A DNA stretch of 64,000 bases from Tamlana sp. 2_MG-2023 (GTDB lineage Bacteria > Bacteroidota > Bacteroidia > Flavobacteriales > Flavobacteriaceae): contig NZ_JAUOSF010000003.1 of the NCBI RefSeq assembly GCF_030548465.1, positions 62,001 through 126,000 on the forward strand, read 5' to 3'. Shown piece after piece: positions 34,782-44,407 of this stretch; the stretch's first letter is position 1, and each line of letters opens with the position of its first letter. The translations under genes and the position numbers were made by a program. The notes beneath the pieces were generated by a model. It saw nothing but the letters and a program-made list of their open reading frames with translations, ran no database searches and had not been told where the DNA came from.

Positions 34782-37127
34782 ATGAAAAATATATTAATAC
34801 TCGCTATGAGTTTAGCGAGCTTATGCGGTTATGCGCAAAATACATATACAGGAAAAGTTGTTGATGCCAATCAAGAACCTTTAGCCGGAGCCACCATACA
34901 ATCGAAAACAAATTCTAGTAAAGCTGTAGTTTCTACAATCAATGGAAGTTTTAGTATTTCCTTATCGGAAGACCCTACAGTTATTGTGAAATTTATGGGT
35001 TATACCACTGTTGAACAAACCCTTTCAGCCACTGAAAACACCATTATTTTAACTGAAAATGACGAACTTTTAGAGGAAGTTGTTGTTTCAGCAAGTCGTG
35101 AGAAACAATTAAGGCGTGAAGTTCCTGCCTCTATTTCGGTAATTACTTCAGGGGCTATAAAAGAAACCAAAGCCTTTGGTATTGACCAATTGGTAAACGA
35201 TGTGCCTGGTGTGTTTATGGCCTCATCTAAAGCTGCAGGAAATGAGCAGCATACCATGGCGGTACGTTCGCCAATTTCAACAAGATCGTTGTTTTTATAT
35301 GTTGAAGATGGCCTGCCTATTAGACCAACCGCGGTTTTCAATCATAATGCCTTACTTGAAATGAACGACATTGCATTTAAGCGTGTTGAAGTTTTAAAAG
35401 GCCCTGCTTCAAGTATTTACGGTAGTGAGTCCATTGGAGGAAGTTTCAACTTTATTACCAAAGATCCAACACCTGATTTCTCTGGGTTTTTAGGCTTTCA
35501 AATTAACGATATGGGCTTAACACGTTACGACCTTGAAGTAGCGCAATATGCTAATGAAAAAACAGGATTTTACCTAGGAACCCACTACGTACAACGAAAA
35601 GATGGTCCTATAAAACACAGTGATTACGAAAAGTTTGCGATTACTTTTAAAAACGTGAATCATTTATCACCTAGTTTAGATTGGACGAACTCGATTCATC
35701 TTATTGATTATAGATCGGATATGTCTGGTTCGTTTAGTGAATCTGATTTTACTGATGGTAATTATGAAAGTGATCAAACTTTCGCAGAACGTATTGCTTT
35801 TGCCTTTCGCGCTAGAACGACATTAGATAAATTTTGGAATTCTAAGAACAAAACATCTTTCAACTTTATTTTTAGAAACAATAAGATGGATCAAATACCA
35901 TCGTACCGCATCAGTCAGTTTAGAGATTCAAATACGAGACAATTAACCGGCGATGGTAGTGGAGAAATAAACAGTAATTCATTCAATAGTTATGTTGGGT
36001 TAATTCAGCATAAAATGGATTTCGATTTTGCAAATTCATCATTAATTGTTGGAGCGTCAACCGATTTTTCCCCTCAGAAATATGAAGCTGAAACCATTGA
36101 TGTTACCGTAAATGCAGCTACTGGTCAGAACACTGGATACACATTAAATTCGGGTGATTATATTTTAAATTATAAGGCTGATATTTTAAACTACGCAGGA
36201 TATTTTCAATATGAAATTAACCCAACGGAAGCTTTAAAAGTGACAGCGGCTTTGCGTTATGATGGTTTTGAATACAATTATAACAATGCCGTAGATGGTA
36301 TTGCTGGGCCAAAGGATTCTAAAAACCATTATAATAACCTCTCTCCAAAAGTTGGAATTAACTATAATTTCAATCAAAACATTGGGGTGTATTCAAATTA
36401 TTCTAACGGGTTTACACCACCGCAAACATCAACGCTTTACAGAAATAGTTTTGTAGGCGTAGGGCAGGAGGTTTTCGAATTAAAGCCAAGTTCATATAAC
36501 AATTACGAAGTAGGAACGTATTGGAGTTTAAATCATAAACTACGTATGGATGCTGCGTTGTATATGCTCGACGGAAAAAACACTTTAGTGACTTTAAGAA
36601 ATGACAATGATGAATTCTACAATGCCAATGCCGGAAAAACAAGATCTTATGGTATTGAGTACGGTATTAAATACACCCCTTTTAGTCAACTAAGTTTTAG
36701 CTACAATGGAAGTTATGCCAAGCACCGCTATTTGGTGTTTTATGAAGGTGGTGTAGATTATTCAAACACCGATAGGGAAACGGCGCCTAGTCTTTTGGGT
36801 TCAACCAAAATTACATACAAGCCTAAAGCGGTGAAAAACTTGGTTTTAAACCTAACACATCAATTGGTTGGAAAATACAATACCAGTTTAGAAGGACAGG
36901 TTGATAACGGCGATGGTACTTTTGGTACGGCAACTTATGACGGTTATAACACCTTTGATGTTTTAGCATCATACAAGTTCAGGCATTTTGAAGTGTGGTT
37001 GCATGCTTTGAATATTTTTGATGAATTGTACTCTGTAAGGGCAAGTTATAATCAATATAGTAGAGAGAATAGCTATTCTGTTGGAAACCCGAGAGCGTTT
37101 CATTTTGGTGTAAACTATAACTTTTAG
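34782..37127 (+). CDS. TonB-dependent receptor, siderophore/metal type
   Basis: A 781-residue outer-membrane receptor. The signal peptide (1-18) ends G-Y-A-Q. A carboxypeptidase-regulatory-like domain (about 20-95) precedes the plug, which begins E-V-V-V-S-A-S-R-E and contains G-P-A-S-S-I-Y-G-S-E-S-I-G-G. The barrel ends in the aromatic F-H-F-G-V-N-Y-N-F. Unlike the SusC gene at the left edge it is of FecA/FepA type and has no SusD partner. The following PepSY gene points to iron-siderophore uptake. Confidence 0.93.
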   Translation: MKNILILAMSLASLCGYAQNTYTGKVVDANQEPLAGATIQSKTNSSKAVVSTINGSFSISLSEDPTVIVKFMGYTTVEQTLSATENTIILTENDELLEEVVVSASREKQLRREVPASISVITSGAIKETKAFGIDQLVNDVPGVFMASSKAAGNEQHTMAVRSPISTRSLFLYVEDGLPIRPTAVFNHNALLEMNDIAFKRVEVLKGPASSIYGSESIGGSFNFITKDPTPDFSGFLGFQINDMGLTRYDLEVAQYANEKTGFYLGTHYVQRKDGPIKHSDYEKFAITFKNVNHLSPSLDWTNSIHLIDYRSDMSGSFSESDFTDGNYESDQTFAERIAFAFRARTTLDKFWNSKNKTSFNFIFRNNKMDQIPSYRISQFRDSNTRQLTGDGSGEINSNSFNSYVGLIQHKMDFDFANSSLIVGASTDFSPQKYEAETIDVTVNAATGQNTGYTLNSGDYILNYKADILNYAGYFQYEINPTEALKVTAALRYDGFEYNYNNAVDGIAGPKDSKNHYNNLSPKVGINYNFNQNIGVYSNYSNGFTPPQTSTLYRNSFVGVGQEVFELKPSSYNNYEVGTYWSLNHKLRMDAALYMLDGKNTLVTLRNDNDEFYNANAGKTRSYGIEYGIKYTPFSQLSFSYNGSYAKHRYLVFYEGGVDYSNTDRETAPSLLGSTKITYKPKAVKNLVLNLTHQLVGKYNTSLEGQVDNGDGTFGTATYDGYNTFDVLASYKFRHFEVWLHALNIFDELYSVRASYNQYSRENSYSVGNPRAFHFGVNYNF

Positions 37128-37135
37128 ATGGCCTT

Positions 37136-38383
37136 ATGAAGAATAAAAAATTAAATCAATGGCTTTGGAAATGGCACTTTATTGCGGGTATTATTGCTTT
37201 ACCCTTTATCGTGTTGTTGGCCATAACTGGAGGTGTTTATTTGTTTAAAGATGCTTATGAAGCGCCTTTACAAGCTCCAATAACAGTAGTTGAAGCCACT
37301 GGCGACCCCATTTCTTTTCAAGAGCAATGGGGTTTAGCGCAAACAACATTACATAAAGCACCGAATGCGATGGTGATTCCAACGGAAAACACTCAGGCTA
37401 CCGAGTTTATTTCTGGGCGCTTTAGTCATAAAAATAGCGCTTATATAAACCCTTATGCCGCTGAGGTTTCTGGAACGATTAGCCCTAAAGATTCTAACAT
37501 GTACACGGTAAGAAAGCTACATGGTGAATTACTTTTAGGCAAGTTTGGTACAAAAATTATAGAGCTTGTGGCGAGTTGGATGTTTGTATTAATCATCACT
37601 GGTGTTTACGTGTTTTGGCCTGCTAAAAAAGAAGGTGTTAAAGCCTTTTTTAGGGTAAGAACAAGTTTAGGCAAGCGTATTTTCTTCAGAGATTTACACA
37701 CGGTTTTAGGCTTTTGGATATCTGTTTTATTATTGATGACTTTAGCAGGAGGGATGCCATGGACCGATGTTTTTGGCGGAAATTTTAGAAGTCTTCAAGA
37801 AGCAACAAACACCGGTTTCCCTAAAACCTGGGATGGCCGTGGATTGCATTCTAAAGTGACGGGTGATGCCTTACCCCTGGATCATTTTGTAGACCTTGCG
37901 AAATCTAAAAACTTAGATGGTACTTTACATATTGGGCTGCCGCAAAGTCCAGAAGGTGTTTATATCGTTTACAACCAAACTTACGATTTAGATAAACAAC
38001 AACGTTTTTATTTTGATCAATATTCTGGAAAGCAAATTTTTCAGCATAATTGGGAAGATGTTGGTGTGTTAATGCGTGGCCGTATGTGGTTTATGGCGTT
38101 TCATCAAGGCCAATTTGGGTATTGGAATTTTTTACTCATGCTAGGTGTTGCTATTTTACTAACGGTGATTGCTCTTGCAGGTTTAATATCCTATTTAAAG
38201 CGTAAAGAAAAAGGCAAGTGGGGCACACCAAAAGTGTCGGCTAAATTCAAAGTAGGTTACGGGGTAGTGGCAGTTGTTATTTTGCTGGCCATTATTTTTC
38301 CGCTTTTCGGAATTAGTGTAGCCTTAATTGCACTCTACGAATTTTTTAAAAACAAACGGAAAAAGAAGCAGAAATTCGCCTGA
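37136..38383 (+). CDS. PepSY-associated TM helix protein (iron-uptake type)
   Basis: A 415-residue inner-membrane protein. K-W-H-F-I-A-G-I-I-A-L-P opens the first helix, a PepSY region follows, and L-H-T-V-L-G-F-W and M-A-F-H-Q-G-Q-F-G contain the membrane His residues of the PiuB-like family, which may bind haem. About four to five helices are predicted. Such proteins usually accompany siderophore receptors and are thought to reduce or release the metal. It starts 8 bases after the receptor stop, so it is in the same operon. Confidence 0.9.
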   Translation: MKNKKLNQWLWKWHFIAGIIALPFIVLLAITGGVYLFKDAYEAPLQAPITVVEATGDPISFQEQWGLAQTTLHKAPNAMVIPTENTQATEFISGRFSHKNSAYINPYAAEVSGTISPKDSNMYTVRKLHGELLLGKFGTKIIELVASWMFVLIITGVYVFWPAKKEGVKAFFRVRTSLGKRIFFRDLHTVLGFWISVLLLMTLAGGMPWTDVFGGNFRSLQEATNTGFPKTWDGRGLHSKVTGDALPLDHFVDLAKSKNLDGTLHIGLPQSPEGVYIVYNQTYDLDKQQRFYFDQYSGKQIFQHNWEDVGVLMRGRMWFMAFHQGQFGYWNFLLMLGVAILLTVIALAGLISYLKRKEKGKWGTPKVSAKFKVGYGVVAVVILLAIIFPLFGISVALIALYEFFKNKRKKKQKFA

Positions 38384-38398
38384 TTTCATGGAGCAAAT

Positions 38399-38436
38399 AA
38401 CCCACAAACAGTAAAATTTTGTGGGTTGTTTTCTCT
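38399..38436 (+). terminator. Terminator after the metal-uptake operon
   Basis: AACCCACAAA pairs with TTTGTGGGTT, followed by GTTTTCTCTTT. It lies 15 bases after the PepSY gene. Confidence 0.75.
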
Positions 38437-38571
38437 TTAATAAGGTTTATAATTCGGGCTTTAAGCAAAAAAGTACTTATTTTATGGCTTTGAGGCCGAA
38501 AGATCACCTATTTAAAATCCTTAAATGGTCGGTTTTCTTTAAATTAGTGCCTTCATTCAGATTTTGATTAT

Positions 38572-40416
38572 ATGTTAGAACTTGCAGGGATTATTATTTT
38601 AGGGATATTGGCACAATGGGTCGCTTGGAAATTTAAGATTCCCGCCATTTTACCTTTAATTTTAATAGGGCTTTTAGTAGGGCCAATTGCTGCTGAGTTT
38701 ATTACTCAAGACGGATCGAAATGGATTGAACCGGTTTGGAATGGCAAAAAAGGTTTTTTTCCTGGTGACGGACTTTATTACTTTGTATCATTAGCCATTA
38801 GTATTATCCTTTTTGAAGGCGGTTTAACGCTTAAAAGAGCGGAGATAAAAAATGTAGGGCCCGTTATTACCAAATTAATTACTGTGGGTGCAACCATTAC
38901 TTTTTTAGGTTCTGGGGTATTAGCACATGAGATTTTCGGATTAAGTTGGGAGATTTCCTTCCTTTTTGCTGGTCTTATTATTGTAACAGGACCAACCGTG
39001 ATCACACCTATTTTACGTAATATTCCGCTTAAAAAAGATGTATCTGCCGTATTAAAATGGGAAGGTATTTTAATTGATCCTATTGGTGCCTTAGTAGCTG
39101 TATTGGTTTTTGAATTTATTAGTGTTGAAGGTCATGTAGGTTTTACAAAAATGGCCTTGATTGAATTTGGAAAAATTATATTATTCGGTACTACTTTCGG
39201 GTTCACCTTCGCTCATGCTTTGGCTTTTATGATTAATAAAAAAATGATTCCGCATTACCTTTTAAATGTGGTGTCTTTATCTACTGTATTGTTGGTTTTT
39301 GTAGAATCGGAACTCTTTGCTCACGAATCGGGACTGCTAGCCGTAGTGGTTATGGGTATGGTTTTAGGAAACGGAAAATTAAAAAACCTTAAAGAACTCC
39401 TTTATTTTAAAGAGTCTTTAAGTGTATTGTTAATTTCTATTCTATTTATTCTACTTGCTGCTAATATTGATTTTGAAGACCTCTTGTTACTTTACAACTG
39501 GAAAACATTAGCCTTATTTTTATCGGTGGTGTTTATTGTTAGGCCATTGGCGGTGTTTTTAAGTACCATCAATTCCTCGTTAAAATTTAACGAAAGACTT
39601 TTTATTAGTTGGGTAGGACCTCGCGGTATTGTTGCTGCAGGTATTGCTTCGCTTTTTGGTAGTAAATTATTGAAAGAAGGGGTGGAAGGTGCTGAGTATA
39701 TTACACCTTTGGTGTTTATGATCGTATTAGGTACGGTATTATTAAATGCAACAACCGCCCGTTTATTCGCAAAATTGGTTGGGGTATTCCTTAAGAAATC
39801 TGATGGTATTTTAATTGTTGGTGCTTCAAAAGTATCTAGACTTTTAGGACATTATTTATTTGAAAACGGTAGGCATGTGGTGCTTATTGATAGTAATGAG
39901 AAAAATATCGAGAAAGCTAAAGAACTCGGGCTAGAGGCTATAACTACTAATATTTATTCTGATACCTTAATGGACAATATTGAATTGAACGATGTGGGCT
40001 ATTTAATGGCTTTAACTGGAAATTCAGATATTAATAAATTCGCTATTAGCAAGTTTGGTAATGATTTTGGTGAGAATGGTGCATTTAGACTCGTAACACC
40101 GTTAGAAATGCTAGACGATAGCGAGAACCCTAAAGAGGGCTTGTTCTCCCATAAAGATGATTATAGTACATTATATGCTTTGGCGCGCAGACATCCTTCT
40201 ATTAATGAAATTGAATTAGAAGATAAGGACCACTATCAAGATTTAATTAAAGTAACGAATAAGGATAAAGACATGATTCCTTTGTTTATAAAAGATACTG
40301 AAGGGGAATTACATATTATTTCTTCATTTAACTTAGAAGTTGAAACCATCGAAAAAGGGTACCTATTGGTTTATTTAGGAAAACCTTTTGATGTTGAGAA
40401 GGTGCAAACGACTTAG
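38572..40416 (+). CDS. CPA1-type Na+(K+)/H+ antiporter with TrkA-N domain
   Basis: A 614-residue protein. The first about 400 residues form about 12 membrane helices of the CPA family, including I-I-V-T-G-P-T-V-I-T-P-I, the ion-site region D-P-I-G-A and W-V-G-P-R-G-I-V-A-A-G. The C-terminal soluble part starts G-I-L-I-V-G-A-S-K-V-S-R-L-L-G, a Rossmann RCK/TrkA-N nucleotide-binding domain that would gate the channel. It exchanges protons with Na+ or K+ for pH and salt balance. Single-gene transcript, convergent with GH31. Confidence 0.92.
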   Translation: MLELAGIIILGILAQWVAWKFKIPAILPLILIGLLVGPIAAEFITQDGSKWIEPVWNGKKGFFPGDGLYYFVSLAISIILFEGGLTLKRAEIKNVGPVITKLITVGATITFLGSGVLAHEIFGLSWEISFLFAGLIIVTGPTVITPILRNIPLKKDVSAVLKWEGILIDPIGALVAVLVFEFISVEGHVGFTKMALIEFGKIILFGTTFGFTFAHALAFMINKKMIPHYLLNVVSLSTVLLVFVESELFAHESGLLAVVVMGMVLGNGKLKNLKELLYFKESLSVLLISILFILLAANIDFEDLLLLYNWKTLALFLSVVFIVRPLAVFLSTINSSLKFNERLFISWVGPRGIVAAGIASLFGSKLLKEGVEGAEYITPLVFMIVLGTVLLNATTARLFAKLVGVFLKKSDGILIVGASKVSRLLGHYLFENGRHVVLIDSNEKNIEKAKELGLEAITTNIYSDTLMDNIELNDVGYLMALTGNSDINKFAISKFGNDFGENGAFRLVTPLEMLDDSENPKEGLFSHKDDYSTLYALARRHPSINEIELEDKDHYQDLIKVTNKDKDMIPLFIKDTEGELHIISSFNLEVETIEKGYLLVYLGKPFDVEKVQTT

Positions 40417-40484
40417 ATTAGCAGCTTTTTTATAAGTGATATACTTTTAATAAAAAAAGAGGCTGAATCAAAATAAAACCTTTC

Positions 40485-40510
40485 GTCAACCTGAACTTGT
40501 TTCAGGTTCT
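40485..40510. repeat. REP-like palindrome
   Basis: GTCAACCTGAA ... TTCAGGTTCT forms an imperfect palindrome of the same family as 21278-21304 and 46712-46735. It lies between two convergent genes. Confidence 0.6.
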
Positions 40511-40573
40511 TATCATAACTGGAAACAGGTTTAGAAACGGTAGTATTGCGGTAATTTAGATTTAATTCTTGCA

Positions 40574-40604
40574 GACCCTTCAGGTTTCAAAAACCTGAAG
40601 GGTC
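40574..40604. repeat. Strong 14-base inverted repeat
   Basis: GACCCTTCAGGTTT pairs perfectly with AAACCTGAAGGGTC around a 3-base loop. It lies next to the bidirectional terminator and may belong to the terminator region or to the REP family. Confidence 0.65.
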
Positions 40605-40610
40605 TTATAT

Positions 40611-40647
40611 AAAAAAGCCTTCATTTTAAACTAAATGAAGGCTTTTT
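40611..40647. terminator. Bidirectional terminator between antiporter and GH31
   Basis: AAAAAGCCTTCATTT and its perfect complement form a 15-base stem with A runs on the left and T runs on the right. It can end transcripts of both convergent genes. Confidence 0.85.
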
Positions 40648-40669
40648 GGTATGTTGTAAAAGTTGAATT

Positions 40670-43075
40670 TTATTCTCCAATAATATGAAGCTCTGTAAAT
40701 TCTTTGGTCAGTTTTAAACTTGTACCGCCTTTAAATCTTAGTTCTTCGAAAGGAATAATCACATTATCAATTTCTATTTCCTTTATGGTAAATGGTAATC
40801 CGTGGAAATGAATTCTAAATGTTTTATAAGTGGTAATGAATTTTCCAGATTTATGTTGCTGGATAATCACTTCTTTTTTCTTTCCTTGAAACTTAAAGTT
40901 TCTTAAGCTATAACGGCCTTTAATGTAATCGTAACCATCAGTAGCATCTTCATAAACTTCAGAGATTTCATTACCTTCTTTGTAATAAACATCAAGGGTT
41001 AATTCTTCAACGGTTTTTTCACCAACATACTGTTGAATTGGGTATTTTGGAATGATAGCACCTTCTTTTACAAAAATTGGCATACTATCTAAATCGGCAT
41101 CTACCCAAATTTCTTGTCCGCCATTAACCACTTCATCCGTCCAAAAGTTAAACCACTTCCCAATCGGGATGTACATGCGTCTTCCTTTTAAATTAGGACC
41201 TGTAATTGGGCAGGCTAATATTTGTTCACCAAAAACAAACTCATCATTTCTATAGTGTGTTTGCGGATCTTTTTGATCGTAAAGTACTAATGACTTTAAG
41301 ATTGGAATGCCTTCTTCGGCATATTTCCAAAATGCTGTATATAAGTATGGAAGTAATTGGTAACGTAGTTCAATAAATTTTCTAACCACATCGGTAATGG
41401 TTGTTCCAAAAGCCCATGGTTCTTGATCGCCGTGATCTCCAGAAGAATGTGTTCTACAGAACGGGTGAAAAATGCCCAATTGAATCCAACGGGCGTATAA
41501 TTCGCCGTTAGGTTGTTCAGCAAAACCACCAATATCCGATCCTATAAAGGAGAATCCAGACATACACATGCGTTGTGCTTGCAAATTAGCAATGTTGAGG
41601 TGGTCCCAAGTGGCTACGTTATCACCCGTCCAACTAGAGGTGTAACGTTGCGTTCCAGAATAAGCTGCTCTTGTAATTACAAAAGGTCTATTCGGGTAAG
41701 AGAATTTCTTTAAACCTTGGTAGGTTGCTCGCGCCATTTGCATGCCGTAAACATTATGTGCTTTTCTATGACTACATTGGTTTCCGTCGTAATCATGGCG
41801 CACATCGTTAGGGAATGTTTTTCCAGGAACATCCATAACAGCAGGTTCGTTCATGTCGTTCCAAACCCCGCGAACCCCGATATCTTCAACAAGTTCTTTA
41901 AACAAATTGGCCCACCATTCTCTTACTTCAGGATTTGTGAAGTCTGGGAAGTAACACTCGCCAGGCCAAACTTTACCTTTCATATATGGGCCATCGGCAC
42001 GTTTACAGAAGTAGTCTTTTTCAAGCCCTTCTCTAAACACCGAATAATCCATGTCTATTTTAATTCCTGGATCTATAATAACAATGGTTTTAAAGCCATC
42101 ATCAGCCAGTTCCTTCACCATACGTTTAGGGTCTGGGAAAAACTGTTCATTCCATGTAAAGCATCTAAAGCCTTCCATGTAATCAATATCTAAATAAATG
42201 GCATCACAAGGAATTTGTAATTCTCTAAACTTAGCGGTGATTTCTTTGACGTTCGATTCTGGATAATAACTCCACTTACATTGGTGGTAACCTAATGCCC
42301 AAAGTGCAGGCATGGCATGTGGTTTCCCTGTTAAATCGGTGTAGTTCACTACAACATCACCCATATCTGGCCCATAAATGAAATAATAATTCATTTCACC
42401 ACCATGAGCCCAAAAACTGGTGATATTTCTACGTTCGTTACAAAAATCGAAATACGATCTAAAGGTATTATCGAAAAATATACCGTAAGATTTTTTATTG
42501 TGCAAAGCCGTGTAAAACGGAATGGTTTTATATATGGGATCGGTATCACGACCGTAAGCATACGAATCGGTTACCCAGTTCTCAAAACGCTTCCCTTTTA
42601 AGTTGTTATCAACAGGTTTATCGCCTAAACCATAATAACTTTCTCCTGGTTGCGCGGTTTTAGACATCTTTACAACATCGCCTCCAAACTCATAACTTTC
42701 TTCCCAGTGGAAACCAAGTTCATCTTCACAAATTAAAGAATTATCCTTGGCATCATAAATAGCAGTGCGTAAGTCTAATTTTGAAATTTTACAGATAAGT
42801 TTTGAAGTAGTTATGGTATAGTGGTGGTCGTCTTCAGTAACTTCAAGGTGGTTGTACCCTCTACTAGCATATTTTGTAATGGCATAAGAGAAATCGTTAT
42901 CAAAAATGCCTGTAGTTGTAAACCTGAAACGGAGGATACTATCTCTTCTAACTGTGACTTCCAAAATCACACCGTTTTCAGTAGTAAAGGAAAGGACATT
43001 AAGGTTTTTCTCGTATTTCACTATTCGAGTAGGAAACAAATTGCCCTTATATTCTAATTCGGTATTTAAAATCAT
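40670..43075 (-). CDS. GH31 alpha-glucosidase
   Basis: An 801-residue glycoside hydrolase of family 31. The N-terminal beta-sandwich is followed by the catalytic barrel. The nucleophile is D407 in W-N-D-M-N-E-P, and the acid/base is D485 in S-W-T-G-D-N. D-I-D-Y-M and R-A-A-Y-S-G-T-Q-R are also conserved, and a beta-rich C-terminal domain ends the protein. There is no signal peptide, so it acts in the cytoplasm on alpha-linked glucosides, plausibly starch or glycogen fragments. This ties loosely to the glycogen operon 13 kb away. Confidence 0.94.
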   Translation of the reverse strand: MILNTELEYKGNLFPTRIVKYEKNLNVLSFTTENGVILEVTVRRDSILRFRFTTTGIFDNDFSYAITKYASRGYNHLEVTEDDHHYTITTSKLICKISKLDLRTAIYDAKDNSLICEDELGFHWEESYEFGGDVVKMSKTAQPGESYYGLGDKPVDNNLKGKRFENWVTDSYAYGRDTDPIYKTIPFYTALHNKKSYGIFFDNTFRSYFDFCNERRNITSFWAHGGEMNYYFIYGPDMGDVVVNYTDLTGKPHAMPALWALGYHQCKWSYYPESNVKEITAKFRELQIPCDAIYLDIDYMEGFRCFTWNEQFFPDPKRMVKELADDGFKTIVIIDPGIKIDMDYSVFREGLEKDYFCKRADGPYMKGKVWPGECYFPDFTNPEVREWWANLFKELVEDIGVRGVWNDMNEPAVMDVPGKTFPNDVRHDYDGNQCSHRKAHNVYGMQMARATYQGLKKFSYPNRPFVITRAAYSGTQRYTSSWTGDNVATWDHLNIANLQAQRMCMSGFSFIGSDIGGFAEQPNGELYARWIQLGIFHPFCRTHSSGDHGDQEPWAFGTTITDVVRKFIELRYQLLPYLYTAFWKYAEEGIPILKSLVLYDQKDPQTHYRNDEFVFGEQILACPITGPNLKGRRMYIPIGKWFNFWTDEVVNGGQEIWVDADLDSMPIFVKEGAIIPKYPIQQYVGEKTVEELTLDVYYKEGNEISEVYEDATDGYDYIKGRYSLRNFKFQGKKKEVIIQQHKSGKFITTYKTFRIHFHGLPFTIKEIEIDNVIIPFEELRFKGGTSLKLTKEFTELHIIGE

Positions 43076-43286
43076 ATGTGGTAGTTATTAGAATTCATTA
43101 ACGAATTTAATAAAATTAAGTCTGCATTCATATCGCTAATCATTAAAAAACAAATAGATATGTTATGTAATGAACAAATAATGAGGCGCTTAATTAACTA
43201 ATTCCTAAATGAGGATAAAATGAAAGAAATTTATTACTCATTTTGTTTTAAAATGTGAAGAACCAATTTATGAAACGCGTGAATCT

Positions 43287-44252
43287 TTATAAAGACGCTT
43301 TCATTTTCATTTCAGCATTTATAATTTGTTTAACCGCCTGTTTATATTTTACGGGGTTTGACGCTTTTTTTATGGCTTTATAGGTTTTCTGCGGATTTGA
43401 AGTTGACTGTGAAAAATACTCCCAGAAACCAAGCATCTTCATTTTTATAGGCGTTGGCCCAGATAAATACGCGTCGTATTGCTCATAAATAGTATCGTGA
43501 AATTCTGAAAAAATAGCCCATCGGTTTTCAGGATAAACGGTCGTATTGTTTTTTATCATACTAGGCAGAAAGGGATCTGCGATTAAGCCGCGGCCAATCA
43601 TAAAGTGATCGATCTTCGGAAAGCGATCTTCAATAGCTTTAAAGGCTGAAACACTAGTGATATCACCATTGTAATACAGTTTGTGCTTGGTGCTACTGAT
43701 GCATTTTTCAAAAGCATCTAAATCTACAGCGCCTTTGTAAAGTTGTTTACCAATTCTAGCGTGAATGGCCACGTTTTTAAGTGGATAAGCATCTAAAATA
43801 GGGAAGGTTTCTAGAATTTCTTGAGCATTTTCATAGCCCATGCGCATTTTCATAGAAACCAAAATATCAGTTTCGTTATGTGCTTTTTGAAGGACTTCGT
43901 TAATTCTATTGGGCTGACAAATAAGTCCAGAACCCATACCCGATTTGGTGACCATAGGGTAGGGACAACCCAAATTCCAGTTGAGTTCTTTGTAGCCTAA
44001 ACTTTGCACGTACTTTGCAACATAAACAAACTCGTCAGGATCGTTAGTGATGACCTGCGGAATAACTTCCAACGTGTTATTGTTTTCGGGTAACAAATCA
44101 TTTTGGTACGACTGCTTAATTTTCAGCTTACCATTTAGCCTAATGTAAGGCGCGTAAAACGTATCAACACCACCAAAATAATGGTTAAATGCATTACGAA
44201 ATCTGAAATCGGTAAAACCTTGTAAAGGTGATGAAAGTAGGGTAGCAGCCAT
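43287..44252 (-). CDS. tRNA-dihydrouridine synthase, DusC-like branch
   Basis: A 321-residue flavin enzyme that reduces specific uridines in tRNA. L-S-S-P-L-Q-G-F-T-D-F-R-F-R-N starts the TIM barrel. The catalytic Cys is in N-W-N-L-G-C-P-Y-P, followed by K-S-G-M-G-S-G-L, and I-G-R-G-L-I-A-D-P is the flavin-phosphate loop. It is clearly distinct from the DusB-type protein at 61248. The exact tRNA position is not known. Confidence 0.9.
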   Translation of the reverse strand: MAATLLSSPLQGFTDFRFRNAFNHYFGGVDTFYAPYIRLNGKLKIKQSYQNDLLPENNNTLEVIPQVITNDPDEFVYVAKYVQSLGYKELNWNLGCPYPMVTKSGMGSGLICQPNRINEVLQKAHNETDILVSMKMRMGYENAQEILETFPILDAYPLKNVAIHARIGKQLYKGAVDLDAFEKCISSTKHKLYYNGDITSVSAFKAIEDRFPKIDHFMIGRGLIADPFLPSMIKNNTTVYPENRWAIFSEFHDTIYEQYDAYLSGPTPIKMKMLGFWEYFSQSTSNPQKTYKAIKKASNPVKYKQAVKQIINAEMKMKASL

Positions 44253-44269
44253 GTTGTTAATTCGAGCTG

Positions 44270-44277
44270 CAAAGATA
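44270..44277 (-). promoter_or_regulatory. Bacteroidota -7 promoter element for the Dus gene
   Basis: The minus strand reads TATCTTTG (TAnnTTTG), 17 bases before the ATG at 44252. Confidence 0.45.
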
Positions 44278-44407
44278 GGGTAATTGATTGATGCTTTTTT
44301 ATGAGAATTATCTTTCCTATAAACTGTTTTATTGTTTGATGTTGATTAAATTTGTTTAGTATTCAGAACTTCAACTAACACTTCTTAACACTTTTACATC
44401 TCTTTAT

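Noticed and set aside
41717-42193. 158-residue open frame on the plus strand
   Set aside because: It lies wholly inside the GH31 gene on the opposite strand and shows no family features; a shadow frame.
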